Shown: positions 1 through 10,696 of the stretch, one piece after another
Numbering within the stretch: the stretch's first letter is position 1
How the letters are laid out: every line of letters begins with the position of its first letter
Assembly (NCBI GenBank): GCA_030562195.1
Contig: CM060201.1
Location: 33,400,067 to 33,464,066 of the forward strand
DNA length: 64,000 nucleotides
Direction of reading: 5' to 3'
Source of the DNA: Nipponacmea schrenckii
Taxonomy: Eukaryota; Mollusca; Gastropoda; Lottiidae
Program-made: the position numbers and the translations under genes
The notes under the pieces: generated by a model
Seen by the model: the letters and a program-made list of their open reading frames with translations, nothing else
The model's database searches: none
What the model was told of the DNA's origin: nothing

Positions 1-505
1 TATTGACTTATTGTAAGATTTTTTTGTATAAACAATATTTATTTATAGATTAGGATTGGGGAACAGGTTTACGCCTATAGTACCCTCTCCTTATTAGTAA
101 CTCCATCCTTATTGTAAGATGTTATATTGTTACCCTGATTGTTATAAAATTATATAAATTCTACTCTCAGGTTTTTTTTGGTTTCAATAAAGTTTGAAAT
201 GCCACCAATTGTGTGGTCATTCATTCGCCTGGACTTCGACCCTAAAAATTTATTTTCACATAACGTCATTTACATGTGAAAATAAACTTATGATTGTGTG
301 AGAATTTTGGTGGCCTGAAGCAATTTGAGAAATCACAACCTGTGTTCTTAACCTTGAAATGTATGTTGGAAATTGAAAATGAAAATTGATATAAATTGAG
401 TTTATACGTGCTCTTCTGCACCTAGTGAGCTAAAGAGAACTGGAAACGCCACTCAGTGGTCATGTGATCATGCATCATGCCGGTGTAGCAGTGCGAGATG
501 ACCAC
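1..505. other. Left-edge sequence without a recognisable gene
   Basis: I see no exon with both splice sites and no family-like peptide. An AATAAA lies at about 187-192 on the plus strand, so this could be the 3' end of a gene to the left, but nothing else supports that. The 64-residue frame starting at 464 resembles nothing I know. Confidence 0.4.
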
Positions 506-3019
506 CAGTTTGAGATGTCCAATTTGTATTACGCATGCGTTGATCGAACGTCATCGCGTGTGACGGTGAACCTTTTATTTCGCCAGTTTCAGATGTCCAA
601 TTTCATAGATAATTTACATTTTCTCAAAATATTTAGTTTAAGTAATGTTGAAGGGTGACATGAAATCATTTCATACTCAATTTTATTTTAATAAAAACTT
701 TTTACAATGCCAAAAAAAAAACCTTAGTATTCAACTTTAGGCAAAATAAGACGATCGTTTTTTCACGACTCAAGGTAGTTGCTAAATGCTACATTTAGAA
801 ACTTTCAATCAAAAATTTCCGAATCATTTTAAGCCTTTCCTTTTCATCGTGATATTGAATACTTCTTGCTTTTATTTTTTTTTATTTTTTCAAAACCTTT
901 CTAAATGAAAAACAACTCTGCACAATAACTTACAAAGTTAAACGACGTAAACTTTGATTAATCGACCTTGAACTTGTACGAGGAAAAGTAGTTACTCAAT
1001 AATAAACAGAGAAACTGACGATCAACGAGGACCGCTTATCTTTTCTATTTTTAATCTGTTTCATCCCCAATTGATAAAGATCGCAACCTAACAATCTTTC
1101 ATTGTTTTCTATAAAAGTTTTATTTTTTAACAGCTGCTTGGGCTACAGTCATAACTGAGATTTTCGAAAAAAATGACTATTCCGAGCAATCAAACTTAGG
1201 CTAGGCCTACTTTTTAACTCCTTTTCTGTAAACAGGAATTGACATTATTGAAATTTGGCGTTTGGATTAATTTGACAATAGTGATATTGATGTATGTGCA
1301 TGTGGGCCGACTTGAATAAAACGTAAATTACATACATGTATATTTTATCATGGGTTATAGTAACTTGCCACCTAACCAATGGCCTCAAATATTTGATAAA
1401 GGTGCCATTGAAGATGTAGCATAGCCATTGTTCTTTTCAAGTTGAGAAAATTAAAGAATGTATTAAGATATGTTCCACCTAAATGGTTAATAGATCGAAT
1501 GCCCAACATTTTATAGTTTTTTGAGAGCCCTAGTAGTAGTAACCAGCCTTGTCTGATTATTAATAGAACAACACTGTAAAAGCTATGATTATATCTTTCC
1601 AGCTAGATTGTTCTAGATTCCAGTTTATATCAGGTCCGATGTTTTTTGGCAGCTAATTGTACCCTTGACATTGACTGTTCAGCAGAGTAAATTCGTAAAA
1701 GCACAAAACTCTGGTTATAATGCATGTTTATTGACCGTTTTTACAGAACATGTAATGTCTCTTTAAATATATTAAAAACATTATTATTAAATGACATCAA
1801 TAGGATATTTTTAAACTTTGGAAACCACAGCATCTGGACAGTCTGTTGATAAAGCACAATAAAGGTCTGTAAATGTAAACAGATTACATGCACTGACACC
1901 TAAGGCACATCTTTCACTAATATAGGTTCTAGTCATTTTTCAGTATCATTCCAATGGCAAAGTTTGTACTTCTTCACAAATACTTTTCTCCAATAGATCC
2001 GTTTGGCCTACAGAAGTAAAAAAATAAATATTTTAAGCTATATTTATACAACAATGAATCAATTTGTAATATTTTATTATTCAAATCACATATTAAAATT
2101 AGATGGAGATGAGGTGTTGGATTGGAACAATAGAAAGTATTTTAATTTATGTTATTAATTTTTGGATAGTTAAGGCCTATACTGAGTATGAAATAGGCTA
2201 TCTGCTAGTCCTATATACAGTCTTGAAGATTTCAAAATGGCCTAAATAAAAGATTTTCTTGAAATTACAAACATTTTCACAAATGGTAGAGATGCAAAAT
2301 GGTTGTGAACTAGGCCTATGCAACACTCCTTGTTCTGTTCTTCCCTAGGTCTTTTGAACACAAATTATAAAGTTAGGTTAAAGAGGAAATATTTACCCAG
2401 CAAACAAGGTACAATATACTGACTGTTTCACCAGTTTTTGAATCACGACCCATGCCTTGTAAGGAGTTGTAAGGCACATTATGTCTTCTTTCTTCTAGTC
2501 TACTACACGATTAAGCCTAGTTCCCTGTCTGTGGGCCTAGCCTACTACTGACACTGACTGAGTGTTGACTCATGTTCGCTCTAGGCTAGTCTTGTCTTCA
2601 CCCAAAATCGCTTCTACAAATCATTTATAGAAGTTGGCACCGCTGGTAGGTGATAGCCTCTGAAAATTTCATCTAAATCCCTTTTAGTAGCAAAAAGCTT
2701 TCAAATCTTCCACAATTTTGACAACTCACAAAGACGCCATTATGCATGTCGACGCTTGACTTCAAACAAACGGTTTGTTTTCATTTTGTGACCTTGGCCG
2801 TTATACAATACCAAATCGGAATCATGACAACTCGGACCAAAGACAAATCGGACTAGGCTTAGGCCTACTAAAAAATGTTTATGCTTATTTGTTTAAAATA
2901 ACATGTCTTTCCAAAATGGACATCCTAACACGTCCGGACATCTCGGTCACAGTTTGAAATGTCCGCGACTAGTGCGCATGTGCCATTGGACATTTCAAAC
3001 TGCTGGACATCTCAAACTG
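506..3019. repeat. Long-range inverted repeat pair (possible foldback or DNA element ends)
   Basis: CAGTTTGAGATGTCCA at 506-521 recurs as its exact reverse complement at 3004-3019. Close variants sit just inside each end, at about 588-603 on the left and 2950-3002 on the right. The roughly 2.5 kb between holds no transposase-like frame and no exon I could recognise. The arms could be the ends of a non-autonomous DNA element or two independent copies of a short palindromic repeat. No target duplication was found. Confidence 0.4.
2950..3002. repeat. Perfect 15-bp hairpin
   Basis: CAGTTTGAAATGTCC at 2950-2964 is followed, after a 23-nt loop, by its exact reverse complement at 2988-3002. The structure abuts the right inverted-repeat arm (3004-3019) and lies about 25 bp before a 42-bp minisatellite begins. 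Confidence 0.75.
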
Positions 3020-3025
3020 TCACAC

Positions 3026-3590
3026 CGGGTCGTTGGGTATCTGCAGGTGGACAATATCAACAGGTCTCGGTCTTTGGGTATCTGCAGGTGGACAATATCA
3101 ACAGGTCTCGGGTCGTTAGGTATCTGCATGTGGACAATATCAACAGGTCATGGGTCGTTGGGTATCTGCAGGTGGACAATATCAACAGGTCCCGGGTCGT
3201 TGGGTATCTGCAGGTGGACAATATCAACAGGTAACGGGTCGTTGGGTATCTGCAGGTGGACAATATCACCAGGTCTCCGGTCGTTGGGTATCTGCAGGTG
3301 GACGATATCAAGAGGTCTCGGGTCGTTGGGTTTCAGAAGGTGGACATTTACGACAGGTTTCGGGTCGTTAGGTATCAACAGGGGGACAATATTAAGAGGT
3401 CTCGGGTCTTTAGGTATCAACAGGGGGACAATATCAACAGGTCTCGGGTCGTTGGGTATCAGCAGGGGGACAATATCAACAGGTCTCGGGTCGTTGAGTA
3501 TCAACAGGGAGACAATATCAACAGGTCTCGGGTCGTTGAGTATCAACAGGGGGATAATATCAACAGGTCCCGGGTCGTTGGGTATCAGCT
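3026..3590. repeat. 42-bp minisatellite, about 13 copies
   Basis: The unit runs from GGGTCGTTGGGTATCTGCAG through GTGGACAATATCAACAGGTC. It diverges toward the right, where the CTGCAGGTGG core becomes CAACAGGGGG. Because 42 is a multiple of three, several frames stay open on both strands, giving spurious peptides of up to about 230 residues. I regard none of them as coding. Confidence 0.9.
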
Positions 3591-3757
3591 ATCTTTAGTG
3601 GCGCTCACACCAGTTATGTTTAGTTATAATAAGAATAACGGTCGTCAGTTTGGAACAGAACTCTTTCGTTATTGGCAACCATACTAAGCTGATAATCGCT
3701 ATATTGTGAGAGAACAAAAAGGGTAAAACGAAAATAATATAAGTAGGCATACAAATA

Positions 3758-3763
3758 TTTATT
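3758..3763 (-). terminator. Likely polyadenylation signal of the MGAT4C-like gene
   Basis: TTTATT on the plus strand reads AATAAA on the minus strand, about 345 bp after the stop codon at 4106-4108. It is a plausible 3' end for this gene but rests on the hexamer alone. Confidence 0.4.
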
Positions 3764-4105
3764 GATTATATTTATAATGAAGAAACAAAGATGAAAGGCC
3801 GGGATTATGATGCATTAGATAAGATTTACATATAAATATATTTGAAACTTAAATTATCAGATTTTTTAAAGTTAATATTTGAATGACTACTAGTATACAG
3901 ATAGGTGAAATTGAGATCTATCAACTGGTAAAGTTAATATTTTACAAACTATACAGATAGCTGAAATCCAGCTCAATCAACTGGTAAAGTAAATAGTGTA
4001 TTTAGATTATACAAATAGCTGTAATAATGTTCTATATGAACTGTCAATGTGCCTTTGAGTTTCAACATATCCAGATAATATACACCAATGACGAAAGGAA
4101 GCAGA

Positions 4106-7100
4106 TTATGACGTGAAGATGGCGATCTCCCTGATAATTAACCATGAATCCGTATTTTTAGTCACTGTTATCACGACACACATTACTTTAAACTTTACAA
4201 TGGAATCCAAGTCACCATTATCCATCATGCCGTCAGTGAAATTTCCAATCTGAATATTATTCGTACATTCACGAGAATTGGTATTATTCACTAAAGCTAA
4301 ACTAACTTCCACTTTCCCATCGTATATTTTATCCTTGGGTGCGTTCTTTCCACCTGTTATAACAGCTACACGTTTAAGTTTCTGTGGTTTATGAAAAATG
4401 ACAGTTAATGTGTCACCCCTTTTCTGCGCTCCGTGACTCCAAAAATATCCTTTCGAAGTAGAATACGCGAGTTCTGGAACTAAATCCAAGTACACTGCCA
4501 TATTGGTAAAAATGTCAGCTGGAGGATTATTACCATTTAAAACTTTTTCGGCGAGGGTTTGAAAACGATCCTGTAATCCCTGGAGTTTGCCTTCTAAAGA
4601 AGAATATAGACCATTATGTTGAAATAAAGTCGGTATTCTCATTTTACGTACGTATTGCACCATCAAATTGTTAAATAATAGATATGTAACGTCGACTGGT
4701 TGCTCGGAATAAAACATCATCATCAATATAGCCAATCTATCCAAATGTTCTGTACGATATAACTTCCCAATAAATCCTAACTCGGAAAATTCCAAACAAA
4801 TCCAATCTGTTGCATTATTCATGTAACTTTTCACATCCTTTAAAAAACCAGTCGCTGTAGAGACGTCATCCTCAATTTGCATATAATATTGTGAAAGATT
4901 CGAAGCGTATTTAAACATGTATGCGAAATCATAACATTGTTTCGATCGCCATTTTACACGTTTTTTGTCCTGATCGTATGTCAGCCGCTTGATCTCCTCT
5001 TGGGGATAAAACGTTTCTGGAGCCTGAATTACTCGGATTAATCCACTGCGAATGTGTTCACCAAAACTATTATGTATATCATTAGCGAGTTGATCTTTGT
5101 TGTTTTGGTTGAAATCAGCTAAAAACACAAGGATAAGAACCTCGTGTTGCTCCTCTGGGGTCAAGGCCGCTATAAGAGAGGTCAGTGTGCTGTTAAGATA
5201 AGAACTTTTGGATCTCAACACAGTTGGTATACCGATAGTAAGAAAAACTGAAAATACAAAAGATCTTTCATGCAGATATCACTCATTGGGTGAAATAATT
5301 TAATCATTTTGCATTGGTCACAGCTATATTACCCTATCTTAATTGATCACAGCGGCATGGGTTCGAAGTCCACAAGGTAAAAAATGGGCACTACAATATG
5401 GCCATGGAAAGTTTGTCACAAGGTAAATTGGTCACGAAAATATGGCAATAGTTAGAAAGGTCATAAGGTAAATTGGTCACAGAAATATGCTCATGGAAAT
5501 TTAGACTTAATATTGGACTGTTCGGTCTTCCATACAAAATTGGTTCAAAGTATTTAGTAATCTCACCATCTTTTCGTGGTTTTGCTTCAAAAATTTCAGA
5601 CTGTTTTTTGTCAACTGTACAGTCATATTTACAGCGGAAATTCTGAAAAAATATAATAAAATAATATACATAATAATATACATATACATAAAAATAATAA
5701 TTATAATAATAATGATAATAATAATAAATAAATAAATAAATAAATAAATAAAAGAAAAAGTAAAATAATAAATAAATAAATAAATAAATAAGATGAATCA
5801 ACTATGAATAAACTCAGTAATTGTTATTCCATAAAACTTAGTTATTATTATTAGGGCTTTTATATTCATTAGTACGTACATAAACTAGTGCAGAATACTG
5901 CTTAATCAGAAAAACATATATGGATGGCAGTTGTTAATAACGCCAAACTTTGATAATTTTGACCAGGCCTCCTACAATAATTTTATTAATTCCTCCAACG
6001 TTAGGTATAAACCTCTGATTTATTCTGGTATAGCTTAAAACCTGTAGGATCTCATTTAATTTTCAATTTGATATGTACCGAATGTATTCGGTATTCGGTT
6101 CGCAAAATAACGCGAACCTCCGTCCACTAAATGGCGCCACAGTTCAAATTTCAAACTGTCGCCACTGAAGTGAACTACACTCTTGAAAGAAAGAAAGAAT
6201 TGCTATAGATCTCTCCTGAATTATCCGTACCCAATTACAACTGACTGGAAATCTGAGTGAAGAAGACTTAGGCATTATGGAGGTCAATTATGGTCAGAAC
6301 AAAATTCAGTGAAGAAATCACTTATACCGTAATGCAAATGGAAGGCCCTATGAGTTAAAAAATACTCTAATAGGAAGTTTGGATAATAATAGATTTTGGA
6401 GCAAGTAAGCTCCGTTAAGCTTTGGTTTTACAGGTTGTTAAGCTTAACGGGCATTTTGAGAGTCTGCATTCGGTTTTTATCCTATAGAAAAAAAAAACTT
6501 TATCATATCCGAGCACACAGGCATCAGGAAAACCATGGAAAGATGTTAATATGAATAATTGACATTTTAAGCACCGCCCATAAGCTCATTTGCATATAGT
6601 GGAAGTTAATGCAGTCGAGATAATACAAAGATGCAATGTAACTTGTACTGTGTTGAAGTAGTTATGTTAAGTGTGATATGTAGTGCGTGAAATCACTAGT
6701 GGTATTTTGTTGATTGTATTACGTATTTTGACATTTTACTAATGCATTAAAGGTTCGATGCACAATGTAATTTAGGTTTTAGTACACACAACATTTGCAT
6801 TAAAGGTAAAATGTCGTTTGCATTATGTTAAATGCATGATGTATTTTAGGTATTAGTACAAAAGACATTTACGTTAAAGGTAAAATGTTTTTTGCATTAC
6901 GATATTAGTGATTAGTGACCATAATTGACCTCCATAAGGCATGCTCTCTGCTGTTGTTTTTCTTTATATTAAGTCAAATATATCAATTTCCTTACCTGAA
7001 TAGCATGTGTTATAGAGTTTAAAGGCTGACTGTCTGATATCTTACTGCCGGTTGTTGATTTACTTATATTTACTTCATTCGATACATAAGATGTCATTTG

Positions 7101-7760
7101 GTTTACAAAACTTCGTTTGTCAACAGGCAAGACTGTCTTGGAATCTACAATAAGTTGATGTAACAGTTTTTGAGCCAATAAAGACAGACAATGCCATATA
7201 GTGTTCAATGAGGCAGTGTTATTTGCCTTCTCTCGTTCGATTCCCAGGGATCTTTAACAGGTTTCGTATAAAATCTCAAACATTCGCTTGGTAGTGAATT
7301 TTGGAACACTAATGGGTGTTACAGTAAAGCTACTGAATTTAAGAACCATGTTCTAGATATTTTGGCTCTACGAATTAAACGTGTTATTTTGTATCAATGT
7401 GTGATTAACGGATCCACAAAAGTGACGTCACCGAATATACCGCCTAATATTTAAAACTAGTATTTCGTAAAACATTTCTTAACACTTGAGAAATTCCTAA
7501 AAGAAATCTATTATAGATCAATGCTGCTAAGCTTTATTCCTTCAGTGCACAAGGTAAGGTATGGTCCATCGTCATTGATTTTACTATTGATGTGATATCT
7601 AAGGTACAATATATATAAAACAACAAACAAAAGAAATATAAATACCATTTGAAGTGAGCAATAAACAGCACATTATGAAAATACAGCACAATAAGACAAC
7701 CGACACACCAACATTGTTCGATCGGGATCTTCTTAGAAAAACTTTCACCAATCGGAACAT
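4106..7760 (-). CDS. MGAT4C: MGAT4C-like N-acetylglucosaminyltransferase (GnT-IV family)
   Basis: Four coding exons join in phase: 7646-7760, 6996-7144, 5567-5642 and 4106-5247, 493 residues in all (the human protein is close to 480). The protein is a type II Golgi membrane protein: a basic N-terminus (MFRLVKVFLRRSRS), one membrane segment at about residues 17-36, a Ser/Thr-rich stem to about 112, then the GT domain opening with FLTIGIPTVLRSKS. Family marks are FLADFN, the metal/nucleotide-sugar motif EDDV at about 239-242, GFIGKLYR and LFQHNGLYSS. The C-terminal part, ending in SWLIIREIAIFTS, follows the C-terminal domain of MGAT4C more closely than that of MGAT4A or B. The family transfers GlcNAc to N-glycan mannose, but activity of the C isoform is poorly established. 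The ATG was chosen because the exon provides the membrane anchor. A splice acceptor 9 bp upstream of it suggests a separate 5' UTR exon. The family call is strong, the paralogue call fair. Confidence 0.9.
5645..5800. repeat. AT-rich microsatellite (ATA/ATAA units)
   Basis: Runs of TAATAA, then AAATAAAT, fill the polypyrimidine side of the intron directly upstream of MGAT4C-like exon 3. On the minus strand this leaves a long T-rich tract before the acceptor at 5643. The 136-residue frame of mostly Tyr, Phe and Ile across it is an artefact. Confidence 0.85.
6275..6937. mobile_element. Foldback element with perfect 22-bp inverted ends, inside an MGAT4C-like intron
   Basis: A 22-bp arm at 6275-6296 (starting TTATGGAGGTCAATTATGG) is matched exactly in reverse complement at 6916-6937. 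Weaker pairing continues inward, with CGTAATGCAAA near 6331 and its complement near 6893. The interior holds two copies of a unit of about 75 bp (6735-6895) carrying ATTAAAGGT and TTTAGGTATTAGTAC. There is no coding capacity. It lies wholly in the intron between exons 2 and 3. Confidence 0.65.
7163..7212 (+). repeat. Dispersed repeat C, copy 1
   Basis: AATAAAGACAGACAATGCCA begins a stretch shared with 35903-35940, 46369-46400 and, inverted, 39694-39730. The common core is GACAGGYAATGCCATGCAGT followed by GTGCAA. This copy is the most diverged and lies in MGAT4C-like intron 1. Confidence 0.5.
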
Positions 7761-8007
7761 GGTTCAATCTGAAAATTATAAAAATAATCTATTACAGTCG
7801 GCTATAATATATCTCCTCTAAAAGTAGAAGTCAAACGAGGCTTTGGAATAACAGGACCCCCTTCAAGAACATTTCCTTTTCTCTTTAAACTAACTTAACA
7901 ATACTACGCAGTTTGAAATGTTGAAATAAATAGTACTGTTTAAGGCTGATATCCAAATTTTATCAGGAAAACAATCAAAACACATTTTGCTTTGACTCAT
8001 ACTAAAA

Positions 8008-8575
8008 AATATAATATTTTATCCCATACTTGACATGAAAAATAAAAATTTCAAATTTGTTTTAGATGAGTTTTTTTTCTCATGTACTATGTTTGTGATG
8101 TATTCTAGATCAAAAAAAAAAATTTCAAATTTTTAGTTGGATAAAAGTGATATTCTTGTAGACCATTGAATACAGCCCATTGAATAAACATATTGGTATT
8201 CGAATGGCGGGGCCAAAAGCTGTCATCGTTTAAAGCATTTGCTTATTTCCATTAGAACCATTGGTGTTAGATGAGTTTTTTTTTTATGTACTATGTCTGT
8301 GATGCATACTAGATAAAAAAAAAATCAAAATTTTTCAGTTGGATAAAAGTATAAATTCTTGTGATTTAATACGCCCGAATAAATAAATTGGTATTCAATC
8401 AAAACTGTTGTTTAAACAGGCTATTATTGGACCATTGAAGTAAATATTTTGTTTTAGATATTCGATGCTTGAATAAATTTAGTGAGAAGTTCAAAGGGTA
8501 CATAAGACCAAAATTCATCTTAAACAAAAACAAATTTGAAATTTATATTTTTCATATTAGGTATAGGATAAATAG
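8008..8575. repeat. Inverted arms around a tandem duplication
   Basis: About 55 bp at 8010-8065 (with AAAATTTCAAATTTGTTTTA) is matched imperfectly in reverse complement at 8515-8575. Between the arms, about 140 bp is present twice (8065-8200 and 8270-8400), both beginning TTAGATGAGTTTTTTTT and containing CAGTTGGATAAAAGT or a close variant. This looks like a decayed foldback element. Confidence 0.45.
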
Positions 8576-8717
8576 GCTAACCTCTATATATATACAAATG
8601 AAATACAGATAAAGAGCAAACCTGTCGATTTTTCATTATATCCTACTGCCCGAATGAAATCACGTATTCTAAATCACTTATAATAAACAGGTAGTCAGTC
8701 ACAATAAACACTGTTAT

Positions 8718-8757
8718 TATTATACCACGGTCCAATTATTGGTACCGTGGTATAATA
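8718..8757. repeat. 14-bp hairpin
   Basis: ATTATACCACGGT at 8719-8731 and ACCGTGGTATAAT at 8744-8756 are exact complements with a 12-nt loop, and one more outer pair extends the stem. No gene-linked role is evident. It lies between the MGAT4C-like gene and the FAM187A-like gene. Confidence 0.7.
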
Positions 8758-8955
8758 TTACTCATTACACATATTTATAGAAGACAGCTGTGACCTTTTT
8801 TTAAAACTGGGCTTCTCGCCCAGAGAGGGAAAAAGAAGAAAGAAGAAAAATGTCTTCGCTGACTAGGACCTTTTCTTTCCTTTATCCTCCTGTTTTTTTC
8901 TCTCTCACCTTTCACCTTTATATCCCCTCTGTTTCTTATCCTTTTTTCGGAAAGT

Positions 8956-9546
8956 GATGAGTGTATGTGTGAAGAGTATATGTGAGGAGTATGTTAAGAG
9001 TATGTGTGAGGAGTATGTTTGAGTAGTGTATGTGTGAGGAGTATGTTTGAGTAGTGTATGTGTGAGGAGTATGTTTGAGTAGTGTATGTGTGAGGAGTAT
9101 GTTTGAGTAGTGTATGTGTGAGGAGTATGTTTGAGTAGTGTATGTGTGAGGAGTATGTTTGAGTAGTGTATGTGTGAGGAGTATGTTTGAGTAGTGTATG
9201 TGTGAGGAGTATGTTTGAGTAGTGTATGTGTGAGGAGTATGTTTGAGTAGTGTATGTGTGAGGAGTATGTTTGAGTAGTGTATGTGTGAGGAGTATGTTT
9301 GAGTAGTGTATGTGTGAGGAGTATGTTTGAGTAGTGTATGTGTGAGGAGTATGTTTGAGTAATGTATGTGTGAGGAGTATGTTTGAGTAGTGTATGTGTG
9401 AGGAGTATGTTTGAGTAATGTATGTGTGAGGAGTATGTTTGAGTAATGTATATGTGAGGAGTATGTTTGAGTAGTGTATGTGTGAGGAGTATGTTTGAGT
9501 AGTGTATGTGTGAGGAGTATGTTTGAGTAGTGTATGTGTGAGGAGT
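8956..9546. repeat. 28-bp minisatellite, about 20 copies
   Basis: The unit is TGTGTGAGGAGTATGTTTGA followed by GTAGTGTA. The copies are nearly identical, with occasional GTAATG variants, which points to recent expansion. Three units make 84 bp, so the minus strand stays open for 203 codons; this is not a gene. Confidence 0.95.
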
Positions 9547-10336
9547 TTGATCATTGATCTAAACCATTCTGTCCAACTAGCTAGCAGATTGTGACGCGAT
9601 ATCAATGAGATATCATTGATCTAAACCATTCTGTCCAACTAGCTAGCCGATTGTGACGCGAAATGAATGAGATATCATTGATCTAAACCATTCTGTCCAA
9701 CTAGCTAGCAGATTGTGACGCGATATCAATGAGATATCATTTATCTAAACCATTCTGGTCAACTAGCTAGCCGATTGTGACGCGATATCAATGAGATATC
9801 ATTGATCTAAACCATTCTGTCCAACTAGCTAGCAGATTGTGACGCGATATCAATGAGATATCATTTATCTAAACCATTCTGTTCAACTAGCTAGCCGATT
9901 GTGACGCGATATCAATGAGATATCATTGATCTAAACCATTCTGTCCAACTAGCTAGCCGATTGTGACGCGATATCAATGAGATATAATTGATCTAGACCA
10001 TTCTGTCCAACAAGCTAGCAGATTGTGACGCGATATCAATGAGATATCATTGATCTAAACCATTCTGTCCAACTAGCTAGCAGATTGTGACGCGATATCA
10101 ATGAGATATCATTTATCTAAACCATTCTGTCCAACTAGCTAGCAGATTGTGACGCGATATCAATGAGATATCATTGATCTAAACCGTTCTGTTCAACTAG
10201 CTAGCCGATTGTGACGCGATATCAATGAGATACCATTGATCTAAACCATTCTGTCCAACTAGCTAGTAGACTGTGACGCGAAATCAATGAGATACCAATG
10301 ATCTAAGCCATTCTGTCCAACTAGCTCGCAGACTGA
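9547..10336. repeat. 62-bp minisatellite, about 12.7 copies
   Basis: The unit includes GATATCATTGATCTAAACCA, TTCTGTCCAACTAGCTAGCA and GATTGTGACGCGATATCAAT. It begins at the exact base where the 28-bp array ends. Substitutions such as AGCAGATT versus AGCCGATT recur, and copies become more diverged toward the right end. There are no variable spacers, so this is not a CRISPR array. Confidence 0.95.
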
Positions 10337-10696
10337 CGTTGTGTGATTTTTATTTTCAAATTTTCAATAAGGTTCATCCACGAGAGATAGGCAATTTCTT
10401 CAGATTTCCCTTTTTAAAAAAAGGCAAGAATTGCGCCTTTGAGAGTGTTTGTGAGCTAGGAATTAGGAAATAAATCTTCTAAATATATTTCGATTTTTAT
10501 TATTTTCAATTTCAAGAATTGTGCCTTTTTTTAGCGTTTACGCCCAGTTGTGTATGGGCATGCAGATATGCCTCACTTCAACATACGCTGCACACTGACC
10601 GTTCGTACAAGCAAGTGAGCGGCAGTCTTTGTCAATCGTCCCAGGGGAAAATACACATGTACGCAATCTTGTCGCATCTTGTAGGATATTGTATTC
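10337..10696 (-). other. Probable 3' UTR of the FAM187A-like gene
   Basis: The sequence between the stop codon at 10697-10699 and the 62-bp array has no other gene signal. AATAAA motifs on the minus strand occur near 10494-10502 and 10345-10360. The 92-residue plus-strand frame at 10519 is antisense to this tail and to the last exon, and resembles nothing. Confidence 0.4.

Noticed and set aside
2903..3598. 231-residue open frame on the plus strand and overlapping frames on the minus strand
   Set aside because: They arise from the 42-bp repeat (a multiple of three), are open in several frames at once, and resemble no protein.
5507..5689. Alternative frame of MGAT4C-like exon 3 (ISAVNMTVQLTKNSLKF…) that looks like a coiled-coil stem
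   Set aside because: Its phase does not join to FLTIGIPT in exon 4, while the NFRCKYDC frame joins exons 2 and 4 exactly.
8994..9605. 203-residue His/Thr/Ser/Tyr-rich frame
   Set aside because: It is a translation of the 28-bp minisatellite (84 bp per three units), with no splice or similarity support.
9547..10336. CRISPR-like appearance of the 62-bp array
   Set aside because: Units are contiguous without unique spacers, and the surrounding genes are animal genes.
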